The notes under the pieces were generated by a model. The model was not told the origin of the DNA and did not search any database. It saw only the letters and a list, made by a program, of their open reading frames with translations. From Prevotella sp. (GTDB lineage Bacteria; Bacteroidota; Bacteroidia; Bacteroidales; Bacteroidaceae), in the NCBI GenBank assembly GCA_017623335.1, contig JAGAPI010000104.1, positions 1 to 18,416 of the forward strand: a DNA stretch of 18,416 nt. Reading direction: 5' to 3'. The position numbers and the translations under genes were made by a program. Of the stretch, positions 1 through 7,597 are shown piece after piece. The stretch's first letter is position 1, and each line of letters opens with the position of its first letter.

Positions 1-1
1 G

Positions 2-1441
<1,440 letters not shown>

Positions 1442-1503
1442 GTCTGTTTGGCACAACATTTGCAAAGTATGATTTCGGAAAATCATAACAAAAACAAAAA
1501 GCA

Positions 1504-2118
1504 ATGAAAAAAGAAGAAATAGATATGGAGGAAAAGCAGAACGGACAGGCTGCACAGCAGACCGACGACTGCGAAAAACCGCAGGCTGACGGCAACGACA
1601 CTGAAGCCACAGCTGACAACATGACAGAGGAGGCTGACAATGTGGCAGAAGAAAAAGAGGAAGAAAAAGACCCGCTGACACTGGCACAGGAAGAGGCAGC
1701 CAGCCTGAAGGACAAATATCTGCGCTCAGTGGCAGAATTTGACAACTACCGCAAACGTATGCTCAAGGAGAAGACCGAGCTGATACTCAACGGCGGCGAG
1801 AAGGTGATAACCGCCATACTGCCAGTGCTCGACGACATGGAGCGTGCCATAGAGAACGGCAAGAAGACAGACGACGTGGCTGTGCTGCAGGAAGGCATGG
1901 AGCTGATTTACCAGAAATTGATGAAAATTCTGGAAGGTCAGGGTGTAAAGAAGATGGACACCACAGATGCTGACTTCAACACCGACGTACACGAGGCTAT
2001 AGCAATGGTGCCTGGCATGGGCGATGATAAGAAGGGCAAGGTGATTGACTGTGTGCAGACAGGATACACCTTGAACGACAAGGTGATACGTCACGCCAAG
2101 GTGGCTGTGGGACAGTAA
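1504..2118 (+). CDS. grpE: GrpE, nucleotide exchange factor for DnaK
   Basis: Cytosolic co-chaperone that releases ADP from DnaK (Hsp70). The 204-residue protein has a long acidic, Glu/Asp-rich N-terminal tail (about residues 1-60), then a coiled-coil region with the GrpE segment KYLRSVAEFDNYRKRMLKEK (residues 71-90), and a C-terminal domain ending in the typical HEAIAMVP and GYTLNDKVIRHAKVAV stretches. Length is usual for the family. I take the ATG at 1504; an in-frame ATG at 1525 would remove seven residues, and neither has a clear Shine-Dalgarno sequence. dnaJ follows after 21 nt, so the two are surely cotranscribed; dnaK is not in the window. No CIRCE-type inverted repeat is visible upstream. 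A weak promoter candidate (TTG at 1448, TATGATTTC at 1468) lies in the 62-nt gap after the ABC-F gene. Confidence 0.96.
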   Translation: MKKEEIDMEEKQNGQAAQQTDDCEKPQADGNDTEATADNMTEEADNVAEEKEEEKDPLTLAQEEAASLKDKYLRSVAEFDNYRKRMLKEKTELILNGGEKVITAILPVLDDMERAIENGKKTDDVAVLQEGMELIYQKLMKILEGQGVKKMDTTDADFNTDVHEAIAMVPGMGDDKKGKVIDCVQTGYTLNDKVIRHAKVAVGQ

Positions 2119-2139
2119 GGAAATGAAGAATTACGAATT

Positions 2140-3297
2140 ATGGCACAGAAAAGAGATTACTACGAGGTGCTTGGCGTAAGCAAAAACGCCAGTGCTGACG
2201 AAATAAAGAAAGCCTACAAGAAGTTGGCGATAAAATATCACCCCGACCGCAATCCGGGTGATAAGGAAGCAGAGGAAAAGTTCAAGGAGGCCGCTGAGGC
2301 TTACGATGTACTGCACGATGAGCAGAAGCGCCAACAGTACGATCAGTTCGGCTTCGACGGTCCTGCTGGCGGAGGCTTCGGAGGCTTCAATGCCGGCAGT
2401 ATGAATATGGATGACATATTCTCAATGTTTGGCGACATCTTCGGAGGACGCGGAGGCTTCGGAGGCTTTGGCTGTGGTGGTTCACGCCGTCCGCAAAAGC
2501 AGCGCGGCAGCGACCTCCGTCTCAAAGTGCGCCTGTCGCTTTCAGAAGTGTCAACGGGTGTCAACAAGAAGTTCAAGGTGCGCAAGGATGTGGCATGCTC
2601 GGCTTGTCACGGCAGTGGTGCCGAGGCGGGCAGCGGCAGCGAGACCTGTCCCACATGTCACGGCAGCGGCGTGATAACCCACACCACGCAAAGCATTTTC
2701 GGAATGATGCAGACCCAGGGCGTATGTCCCACCTGCAACGGTTCAGGCAGCGTGATTAAGAACAAATGTAAGTCATGTCACGGCTCGGGTATAATGAAGG
2801 GGGAGGAAGTTGTGGAAATCAATATTCCTGCCGGTGTTGCCGAGGGTATGGTGGTGAACGTTCCCGGCAAGGGCAACGCTGCCCCCAACAACGGAGTGAA
2901 CGGCGACATTCAGGTGTTTATTGAGGAGGAGGACAACGACACCTTCGTTCGCGACGGCAACAATCTGATATACAACCTGCTTCTCGACTTTCCCACTGCT
3001 GCTCTCGGAGGTGACGTGGAAATACCCACCATTCAGGGCACACGCCTGAGAGTGAAGATAGAGCCGGGCACACAGCCAGGCAAGACTCTCCGTCTGCGCG
3101 GCAAAGGTCTGCCGGCAGTACAGGGCTACGGCAGAGGCAACGGCGACCTTGTGGTGAACATCAGCGTATATGTGCCAAAGACTCTCAGCAGAGACGAGCG
3201 CGAGGCTATAGAGAAGTTCAAGAAGAGCGATAATTTCAAAGGCGACAGCGCCACAAAGCAGAGCATATTCCAGAAATTCAAGAATTATTTTAACTGA
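2140..3297 (+). CDS. dnaJ: DnaJ (Hsp40) co-chaperone
   Basis: Type I Hsp40 that delivers unfolded substrates to DnaK and stimulates its ATPase. All domains are present in 385 residues: J domain with HPD at residues 34-36, a Gly/Phe-rich linker (about 75-120), four CxxCxGxG zinc-binding repeats (cysteines at 153/156, 170/173, 196/199 and 210/213), and the two C-terminal substrate-binding beta domains with GKGLP. The linker carries the [14 protein letters not shown] segment common in DnaJ. It begins 21 nt after grpE, with a purine-rich stretch GGAAATGAAG in the gap. The stop codon is followed by a long hairpin at 3318-3359. Nothing is missing or unusual. Confidence 0.98.
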   Translation: MAQKRDYYEVLGVSKNASADEIKKAYKKLAIKYHPDRNPGDKEAEEKFKEAAEAYDVLHDEQKRQQYDQFGFDGPAGGGFGGFNAGSMNMDDIFSMFGDIFGGRGGFGGFGCGGSRRPQKQRGSDLRLKVRLSLSEVSTGVNKKFKVRKDVACSACHGSGAEAGSGSETCPTCHGSGVITHTTQSIFGMMQTQGVCPTCNGSGSVIKNKCKSCHGSGIMKGEEVVEINIPAGVAEGMVVNVPGKGNAAPNNGVNGDIQVFIEEEDNDTFVRDGNNLIYNLLLDFPTAALGGDVEIPTIQGTRLRVKIEPGTQPGKTLRLRGKGLPAVQGYGRGNGDLVVNISVYVPKTLSRDEREAIEKFKKSDNFKGDSATKQSIFQKFKNYFN

Positions 3298-3317
3298 GAT
3301 AACAGCGATATAAAGAC

Positions 3318-3387
3318 ACAGACGGGCAGATTTGTTTTCTAACAAATCCACCCGTCTGTCTGTATATACAATAAAGTCCATTTTTTT
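3318..3387 (+). terminator. Probable dnaJ terminator hairpin
   Basis: ACAGACGGG (3318-3326) pairs perfectly with CCCGTCTGT (3351-3359). Inside it, after a 2-by-2 internal loop, GATTTGTT (3329-3336) pairs with AACAAATC (3341-3348) around a 4-nt loop. A run of seven T (3381-3387) follows, but about 20 nt after the stem, so this is not a textbook intrinsic terminator. It lies between the convergent dnaJ operon and the tRNA gene and could act on both strands. Confidence 0.6.
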
Positions 3388-3478
3388 AAGGCAGACCTAC
3401 CTTAATTGGAAATAAAAAGAACTTGTATATGCTTATTGCTAAAGATGGGAATTTATAGAAACAACCTAAAGAAAAAAG

Positions 3479-3552
3479 TGACCCCGATGGGATTCAAACC
3501 CATGACCTTCAGAACCGGAATCTGACGCTCTATTCAGCTAAGCTACAGGGCC
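3479..3552 (-). tRNA. tRNA-Arg (anticodon CCG)
   Basis: Read on the minus strand this is a 74-nt cloverleaf. The acceptor stem GGCCCTG/CGGGGTC has two G-U pairs, the D stem is GCTT/GAGC, and the anticodon stem TCAGA/TCTGA encloses the loop TTCCGGT, giving anticodon CCG. The T arm is ATGGG-TTTGAAT-CCCAT. The discriminator is A and the 3' CCA is not encoded; a run of six T follows after one base and probably ends the transcript. It reads CGG arginine codons. Confidence 0.97.
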
Positions 3553-3581
3553 AACATCTATGATATTTTTAAATAACGCTG

Positions 3582-3613
3582 CAAAGGTACTGCTTTTTTT
3601 TGAAATATCCCAA
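3582..3613 (-). promoter_or_regulatory. Bacteroidota promoter for tRNA-Arg
   Basis: On the minus strand TACCTTTG (3589-3582) matches the -7 consensus TAnnTTTG, and a TTG at 3613-3611 lies 21 nt upstream as the -33 element. The tRNA begins 30 nt downstream. Confidence 0.7.
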
Positions 3614-3690
3614 GGTTTGGCTGGAAAAAATATAAAAATGAAATAAAAACACCAACTTGCAAATAGAAGTAAAACAAAAATGCACGAGAA

Positions 3691-3957
3691 CTAACTCACA
3701 ATTCCTGCTTTTACCCATTCTTTGGCTATGTCGGTGGCATCGACAAGAGCCGTGACACGATCTATGCCATACTCCTTCACGAGTACATCGGCGAGCATTT
3801 CCTCAGTAAACTCAATATTTTCAACTGCATTCCACAGCAGCGTAGCAGACTCATTGAGATGTATCACATTACTGAAGTCAATGTTTTCCTTGCCTTCTGC
3901 CACTATGATATTTTCGCCGCAAATGTTATGAAGCTTGAAACCTGATTTGATTTTCAT
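3691..3957 (-). CDS. Stand-alone PqqD-like (RRE-type) protein
   Basis: An 88-residue protein with the PqqD-like fold pattern: an N-terminal beta region (GFKLHNICGENIIVAEG), the segment FSNVIHLNESATLLWNAVEN (about residues 28-47), and C-terminal helices ending in an AKEWVKAGIV segment. PqqD-like domains usually bind the leader peptide of a ribosomally made precursor and hand it to a modifying enzyme. Here it is the last gene of a minus-strand run after an S26 peptidase (79 nt gap) and an HprK-like kinase. No radical SAM enzyme or obvious precursor peptide is adjacent, so the substrate is unknown. A TAAATTTG box in the gap upstream could be a weak promoter but lacks a clear -33 partner. Family assignment is fairly sure; function is inference. 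Confidence 0.8.
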   Translation of the reverse strand: MKIKSGFKLHNICGENIIVAEGKENIDFSNVIHLNESATLLWNAVENIEFTEEMLADVLVKEYGIDRVTALVDATDIAKEWVKAGIVS

Positions 3958-4036
3958 TGTTGTATTGTTTTTTATATTGTTATTTTTTTGTTTTCTTTTG
4001 TTTTTGCAACAAATTTATGACTATACGGTGGCTGTG

Positions 4037-4492
4037 TTATCTTGAAAGTGGCATAACCACTCTACGGTGAAAAGCCAGCAGATAGCGGCGTAATGGCCGC
4101 AACGCCATCCATAGCCATGAGTAAACGCGCCATTTGACAGACCTCACGCCACATGACTTTTGACAATCTTTACGATAGAATCCTGTGGCAGTTGCCAATA
4201 TGTCGCTACGCCTGCAGTGTTCTGGCGTAAGGTTGCCGTCGCCAAGCAGTATGATATTGTCACATGATATTTCTATTATGCGGTGAATTACGTATTTGCC
4301 CGTAGGCAGATGCGCCAGCACCACATCGCCACGTCGAAGACTTCCGGTATCCACACGACAGAGTACAGCCTTATCGCGTCCATCCTCAAGAAACGGACGC
4401 ATGCTATATCCGCGCAACGGCAGGGTAACGCTATGCCCCTTGCCTATCAGCTCTACCACCTTGGGCAGAAGCACATCGTTGGGCAATGTCAT
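4037..4492 (-). CDS. S24/S26-family peptidase, Ser/His signal-peptidase-like
   Basis: A 151-residue protein with the signal peptidase I core: GYSMRPFLEDGRD with the predicted nucleophile Ser30, RRGDVVLAH (residues 53-61), YVIHRIIEI with His70 where bacterial LepB enzymes have the general-base Lys, and LLGDGN (82-87). The Ser/His arrangement is that of SipW, archaeal and eukaryotic signal peptidases. There is no N-terminal membrane helix before the catalytic Ser; the C-terminal third is aromatic and very basic (WRVYSWLWMALRPLRRYLL). I chose the ATG at 4492 because it overlaps the kinase stop as ATGA; an in-frame ATG at 4516 would add eight residues. The neighbours (HprK-like kinase, PqqD-like protein) suggest peptide maturation or leader removal, but no substrate is visible. 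Confidence 0.82.
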   Translation of the reverse strand: MTLPNDVLLPKVVELIGKGHSVTLPLRGYSMRPFLEDGRDKAVLCRVDTGSLRRGDVVLAHLPTGKYVIHRIIEISCDNIILLGDGNLTPEHCRRSDILATATGFYRKDCQKSCGVRSVKWRVYSWLWMALRPLRRYLLAFHRRVVMPLSR

Positions 4493-5412
4493 TGCCGGCT
4501 TACTTGGTTGTGACATATCAATGCTGCTTCATTGTCCGGCAGACAGTGCATGGTGTACACCGGAATGTGTGAGATTACTTTTCCTATGGTTTCGCAGAGC
4601 ATACCGTGCAGGTGCTTGTCGGTCTTCATTGTAGAGCATGCCGGCAGTATGGCTGCAAAAGCATGTATGGTGTCATTCCGCTCTATGCTGTTGACTTTAG
4701 CACGGCTGATTTTCACTATTGCCCCGGCGGGGAATTTCTCCTGACGGTAACAAGGAGTCTTGCCGCTCCATGGCGAACCGTAAACCATGACGGTGCCGTT
4801 TACAATCCTCAATATCGGATTGTCGTCGTTGAGCAGATGCGTATCTGCTATATTTTTCAGCCACAGGCTGCTGTGGGTGCTCTTGCCCGTGCCACTTTTG
4901 GCTATAAAGGGATAAGCCTTGCCCTCTGCCACCACACACGAGGCATGAATGAGCAGGGTGTCGCAAGGACACGATGCAAAGGCAAACATAAGCATCAGCG
5001 CATTGTTGAGCCCCTGAGAACGCATGGCTCCGCTGCCGTATAACACACACTGGCACTGACTGAAATCGCCATTGCTCAACAGGCGGCAGCAAACATCACC
5101 CGATATATTCTTTATCTCATAATGATAGCCTCCGTCCCTAATACTGTGTACAATAATATCTCCGTTGCCTGTGTCGAAACATCCTGCCTCTTCGATAAAT
5201 TCACAATCGGGCAACCCGTCAGCCACGGTGAGCGTAAACAACAGCGGCAGAGTATCCGATACACTGCCGGCAACAAAAGGAGCAAACGACGGCAACAGCT
5301 CCATGCTGTTGTCATCGTTTGCGGTATCAAACACTATCCTCAGCCTGAAGTCAGCCACACAAAAGGTGTGTGACTGCGGCGTACGGCTGCCAAGAATATG
5401 TACTGCTGACAT
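4489..5412 (-). CDS. HprK-like / PEP-carboxykinase-like serine kinase
   Basis: A P-loop kinase of the HPr kinase/PEP carboxykinase-like superfamily. With the start used here (307 residues) it has LIHAS (about 154-158), Walker A AKSGTGKSTHSSLW (from 171), the acidic motif LLNDDNP (about 193-199), and GSPWSGKTPCYR (from 212), all hallmarks of these small kinases. The N-terminal 130 residues are a family-specific beta-rich region. In lasso-peptide clusters related kinases phosphorylate peptides. I prefer the ATG at 5412, which lies 10 nt after the stop of the upstream gene; the ORF is open to an ATG at 5451, which would overlap that gene. Its stop overlaps the peptidase start (ATGA), so the two are translationally coupled. 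The phosphorylated substrate is unknown. Confidence 0.8.
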   Translation of the reverse strand: MSAVHILGSRTPQSHTFCVADFRLRIVFDTANDDNSMELLPSFAPFVAGSVSDTLPLLFTLTVADGLPDCEFIEEAGCFDTGNGDIIVHSIRDGGYHYEIKNISGDVCCRLLSNGDFSQCQCVLYGSGAMRSQGLNNALMLMFAFASCPCDTLLIHASCVVAEGKAYPFIAKSGTGKSTHSSLWLKNIADTHLLNDDNPILRIVNGTVMVYGSPWSGKTPCYRQEKFPAGAIVKISRAKVNSIERNDTIHAFAAILPACSTMKTDKHLHGMLCETIGKVISHIPVYTMHCLPDNEAALICHNQVSRQ

Positions 5413-5422
5413 TGCCGGCAGA

Positions 5423-5863
5423 TTATTCCTCTGTAGCGCTTTCCTCCTCATCCTTTATTATGGTGAATCGGAAATCGTCCAGTTTAAGATACTTCACGTC
5501 AAACTTTCCCGGTGACTTTGTGGTGTACAGAGCCCTTACCTTGCCAAGTTTTTTTGTTATCTTCTTTGCCTTGTCTGAGAACATCACGAAACAAGTGCGG
5601 TAGGGCTGTCCCATTTTTTCAGCAAGATACTCTTTCAACTGACTGGAATACATTTCTCTGTTTACCAGCATCTTCGACCGGGTGTCGTAGTTGGCGTTTT
5701 CAATCACCTGTACATCGGTGATATAGATTATAGAGTCGGTGAACGATGCCGAGCAACCGAAAAGATACAGATTCTTCTTCACTTTCTTGGCATATGCATC
5801 TGCCGGCACCATGACTGCCGCGACAGCAATCATCAATATTACGCATTTTGTCGCAAACTTCAT
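5423..5863 (-). CDS. Small secreted protein, unknown function
   Basis: I do not recognise this 146-residue protein. It begins with a clear signal peptide (basic MKFATK, a hydrophobic core, then a likely cleavage site after ADAYA at residue 25) and has no lipobox, so a periplasmic protein is expected. The mature part is rich in Lys and Tyr, mixed alpha/beta in appearance, with two cysteines, and ends in an acidic tail DEEESATEE. It lies 39 nt after the sigma factor gene and 10 nt before the kinase start, with no promoter motif in either gap, so it is probably part of the same transcript. A role linked to the kinase-peptidase-PqqD module is possible but not shown. Confidence 0.75.
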   Translation of the reverse strand: MKFATKCVILMIAVAAVMVPADAYAKKVKKNLYLFGCSASFTDSIIYITDVQVIENANYDTRSKMLVNREMYSSQLKEYLAEKMGQPYRTCFVMFSDKAKKITKKLGKVRALYTTKSPGKFDVKYLKLDDFRFTIIKDEEESATEE

Positions 5864-5902
5864 TTTTTTGTTTTTATGTTTTACTTTATTCTTTGTGCAG
5901 CC

Positions 5903-6448
5903 TTATTCCTGTTTCTTGTTTCTCTGGCGCAGGTGGCGTATTGCCTTTTTCCTGATTTGGCGCACACGTTCACGGCTCAACCCCATCTCCTCGCCAATCT
6001 CGGCAAGCGTCATCATGGGTTTGCCTACACCGTAGCAATGAGCAATTACAGTGCGCTCACGTTCGTTCAGCACATCAAGCGCATCGGCAAGGTCGCCCAT
6101 CACAGTAACATGCTCAGCCCTGTTGTCTGTTTCTTCCTCGTTGCCCGCCATGCCTTCCAGTCTGGTGCTGGCGCTGTCGTTCAGCGGACAGTCGTTGATA
6201 CCCAGCGCCTGTACTATGCTTTGGCGCACATAGTTGGCGGCATACGATGTAAACTTGGCACCCTTGCTGCTGTCGTATTTCTCAGCAGCCTTTATCAGTC
6301 CGATATACCCTTCGCTCACAAGGTCATCGAGCGCCACACCCTTGTTGGCGTACTGTTTTGCCATGGCAACAACAAATCCCATGTTTTCTTCCACCAGCCG
6401 CTCTTTTTCCGTTGCCCTGTGTGGACGTGCTGCATTTTGTTTTGTCAT
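5903..6448 (-). CDS. Short sigma-70 family RNA polymerase sigma factor
   Basis: A 181-residue sigma factor. Region 2 spans about residues 15-80, with DDLVSEGYIGLIKAAEKYD (core binding) and GAKFTSYAANYVRQSIVQAL (-10 recognition and melting). Region 4 spans about 123-175, with the helix-turn-helix TLAEIGEEMGLSRERVRQIR. Region 1.1 is absent and region 3 is reduced to an acidic linker of about 40 residues, so the protein is far shorter than a primary sigma factor, though its region 2 is closer to sigma-70 than to ECF factors. It has its own TAnnTTTG promoter at 6479-6486 and is the first gene of the run to the PqqD-like gene. Its target promoters are unknown; autoregulation or control of this operon is inference. 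Confidence 0.9.
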   Translation of the reverse strand: MTKQNAARPHRATEKERLVEENMGFVVAMAKQYANKGVALDDLVSEGYIGLIKAAEKYDSSKGAKFTSYAANYVRQSIVQALGINDCPLNDSASTRLEGMAGNEEETDNRAEHVTVMGDLADALDVLNERERTVIAHCYGVGKPMMTLAEIGEEMGLSRERVRQIRKKAIRHLRQRNKKQE

Positions 6449-6478
6449 AAACCCTATTGTTTTTTTGGATTATTTTTG

Positions 6479-6509
6479 CAAAGTTACGAATAAGCAAGGA
6501 CAAGGCAAA
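6479..6509 (-). promoter_or_regulatory. Bacteroidota promoter for sigma-factor operon
   Basis: On the minus strand TAACTTTG (6486-6479) fits TAnnTTTG, and TTTTG (6510-6506) lies 19 nt upstream as the -33 box. The start codon is about 30 nt downstream. The -33 box sits inside one arm of the 6501-6549 hairpin. Confidence 0.7.
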
Positions 6510-6549
6510 ATAAAGAGAACATTTTTAATGTTTTTTTTATTTTGCCTTG
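6501..6549 (-). terminator. Terminator hairpin after the glycosidase-rhaM-mgtC operon
   Basis: CAAGGCAAAATAAA (6501-6514) pairs perfectly with TTTATTTTGCCTTG (6536-6549). An inner stem AACATT/AATGTT (6518-6523 with 6527-6532) closes on a 3-nt loop. It lies 17 nt beyond the mgtC stop. AT-rich arms make it terminator-like for transcripts on the minus strand, though there is no long U run after it. Confidence 0.6.
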
Positions 6550-6565
6550 CCTGTCGCGAAATAAC

Positions 6566-7228
6566 CTATTCCATACTTGATATCGTCACATCATCAAATT
6601 CATCGGTATGGTCAATAAGCCACTCTGTGTGTTTGCCGCGTTTCATCTTTATTTCAATGGTCACATCGTAAATCTTTCCTTGCGGCGTGCGCCGGTCGGC
6701 AATCTCGTACGAATACATTTCCATACCGCCTCGCTTAATTGTGTCTACAACATTCTTAACGCTGTCCTTCGACTTGGCTGTGAATGTAAGCATCACCCTC
6801 ACCGTCCCCAGATGCGGGATGAGTGCATGGAGCACCTCCAATCCCATGAGCACCATTGCCGTAGCAATTACTGCTGCAATGTAAAGTCCCGTGCCGCATG
6901 CCAGTCCGATGGCAGCTGTTACCCACAGTCCCGCAGCCGTGGTCAATCCGCGCACCACATTTTTATGGAAGATAATTGTTCCGGCTCCCAGAAATCCTAT
7001 TCCCGACACCACCTGCGCCGCCACTCGCGACGAGTCTTTCAGTGAAGCATCGAATCCGTATTGCGAAACAATGCAAAACAATGCGCTGCCCAAAGCCACA
7101 AGAAAATGGGTGCGGAATCCAGCCTCCTTCGACCGGTATTCGCGCTCCAGTCCAATGGCTCCTCCAAGCAACAGCGCCACGGCAAGTTTCAGAGAAATAT
7201 CGCCAGTTATGTCTAACACCTGCTCCAT
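6566..7228 (-). CDS. MgtC/SapB family inner-membrane protein
   Basis: A 220-residue membrane protein. The N-terminal MgtC domain has about four to five hydrophobic helices and the family motifs GLERE (residues 26-30), VVSGIGFLGAGTI (73-85) and GLTTAAGLWV (94-103). The C-terminal 80 residues form a soluble ACT-like domain (RVMLTFTAKSKDSVKNVVDTI). MgtC proteins are tied to growth at low magnesium and to regulation of the F-ATPase or phosphate and potassium traffic; the activity of this one cannot be told. I chose the ATG at 7228, 5 nt after the rhaM stop. A TTG at 7237 would overlap that stop as TTGA and add three residues. It is the last gene of the glycosidase-rhaM operon, an odd partner for sugar genes. 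Confidence 0.88.
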   Translation of the reverse strand: MEQVLDITGDISLKLAVALLLGGAIGLEREYRSKEAGFRTHFLVALGSALFCIVSQYGFDASLKDSSRVAAQVVSGIGFLGAGTIIFHKNVVRGLTTAAGLWVTAAIGLACGTGLYIAAVIATAMVLMGLEVLHALIPHLGTVRVMLTFTAKSKDSVKNVVDTIKRGGMEMYSYEIADRRTPQGKIYDVTIEIKMKRGKHTEWLIDHTDEFDDVTISSME

Positions 7229-7233
7229 TTCCG

Positions 7234-7548
7234 TCAATCCATGTGGAACACTTCCTGCAAAGGAATGGTCACAGGCGAATTGTCTTCATTAACCTCCATG
7301 ATGTCAGCCATATAGTCCCACCATTTCTGCACTATGGGATTGAATCCCATGTCCTGCGATGATTCCCCGCCTCTGGTCTTCTGACATGCAAACAGAATAT
7401 TGGTATCTTTGTCCCAATAGATGGAATAGTCGTAAACTCCACCGTCTGACAACATTTTCTTCAACTCCGGCCAAATGGCTGCATGACGTTTCTCATACTC
7501 TTTCTCAAAACCCGGTTTCAAGAACATTTTGAATGCTTCACGCTTCAT
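7234..7548 (-). CDS. rhaM: L-rhamnose mutarotase
   Basis: A 104-residue cytosolic enzyme that interconverts alpha and beta anomers of L-rhamnose (or a related 6-deoxyhexose such as fucose, which some homologues accept). It matches E. coli RhaM along its full length: EYEKRHAAIWPELKKML (residues 17-33) with the conserved His, YDYSIYWDKDTNILFA, WWDYMADIM, and the C-terminal DNSPVTIPLQEVFHMD. It lies 49 nt after the secreted glycosidase and immediately before mgtC, in one transcription unit. The context suggests the glycosidase releases rhamnose or a similar deoxy sugar. The rest of the rhamnose pathway (isomerase, kinase, aldolase) is not in the window. Confidence 0.93.
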   Translation of the reverse strand: MKREAFKMFLKPGFEKEYEKRHAAIWPELKKMLSDGGVYDYSIYWDKDTNILFACQKTRGGESSQDMGFNPIVQKWWDYMADIMEVNEDNSPVTIPLQEVFHMD

Positions 7549-7597
7549 AATAATATATATTTTTTTATGTGTATTGGTTTTATATTTGTGCCTTCTC

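Noticed and set aside
1442..1503. CIRCE heat-shock operator before grpE
   Set aside because: No 9-bp inverted repeat of the CIRCE type is visible in the gap.
3553..3690. A precursor peptide gene after the PqqD-like gene
   Set aside because: No open frame with a start codon of useful length is present on either strand here or in the gap at 3958-4036.
5876..6493. Plus-strand ORF of 205 codons opposite the sigma factor
   Set aside because: It spans the sigma gene and its promoter on the other strand and has no recognisable motif; the sigma factor is far better supported.
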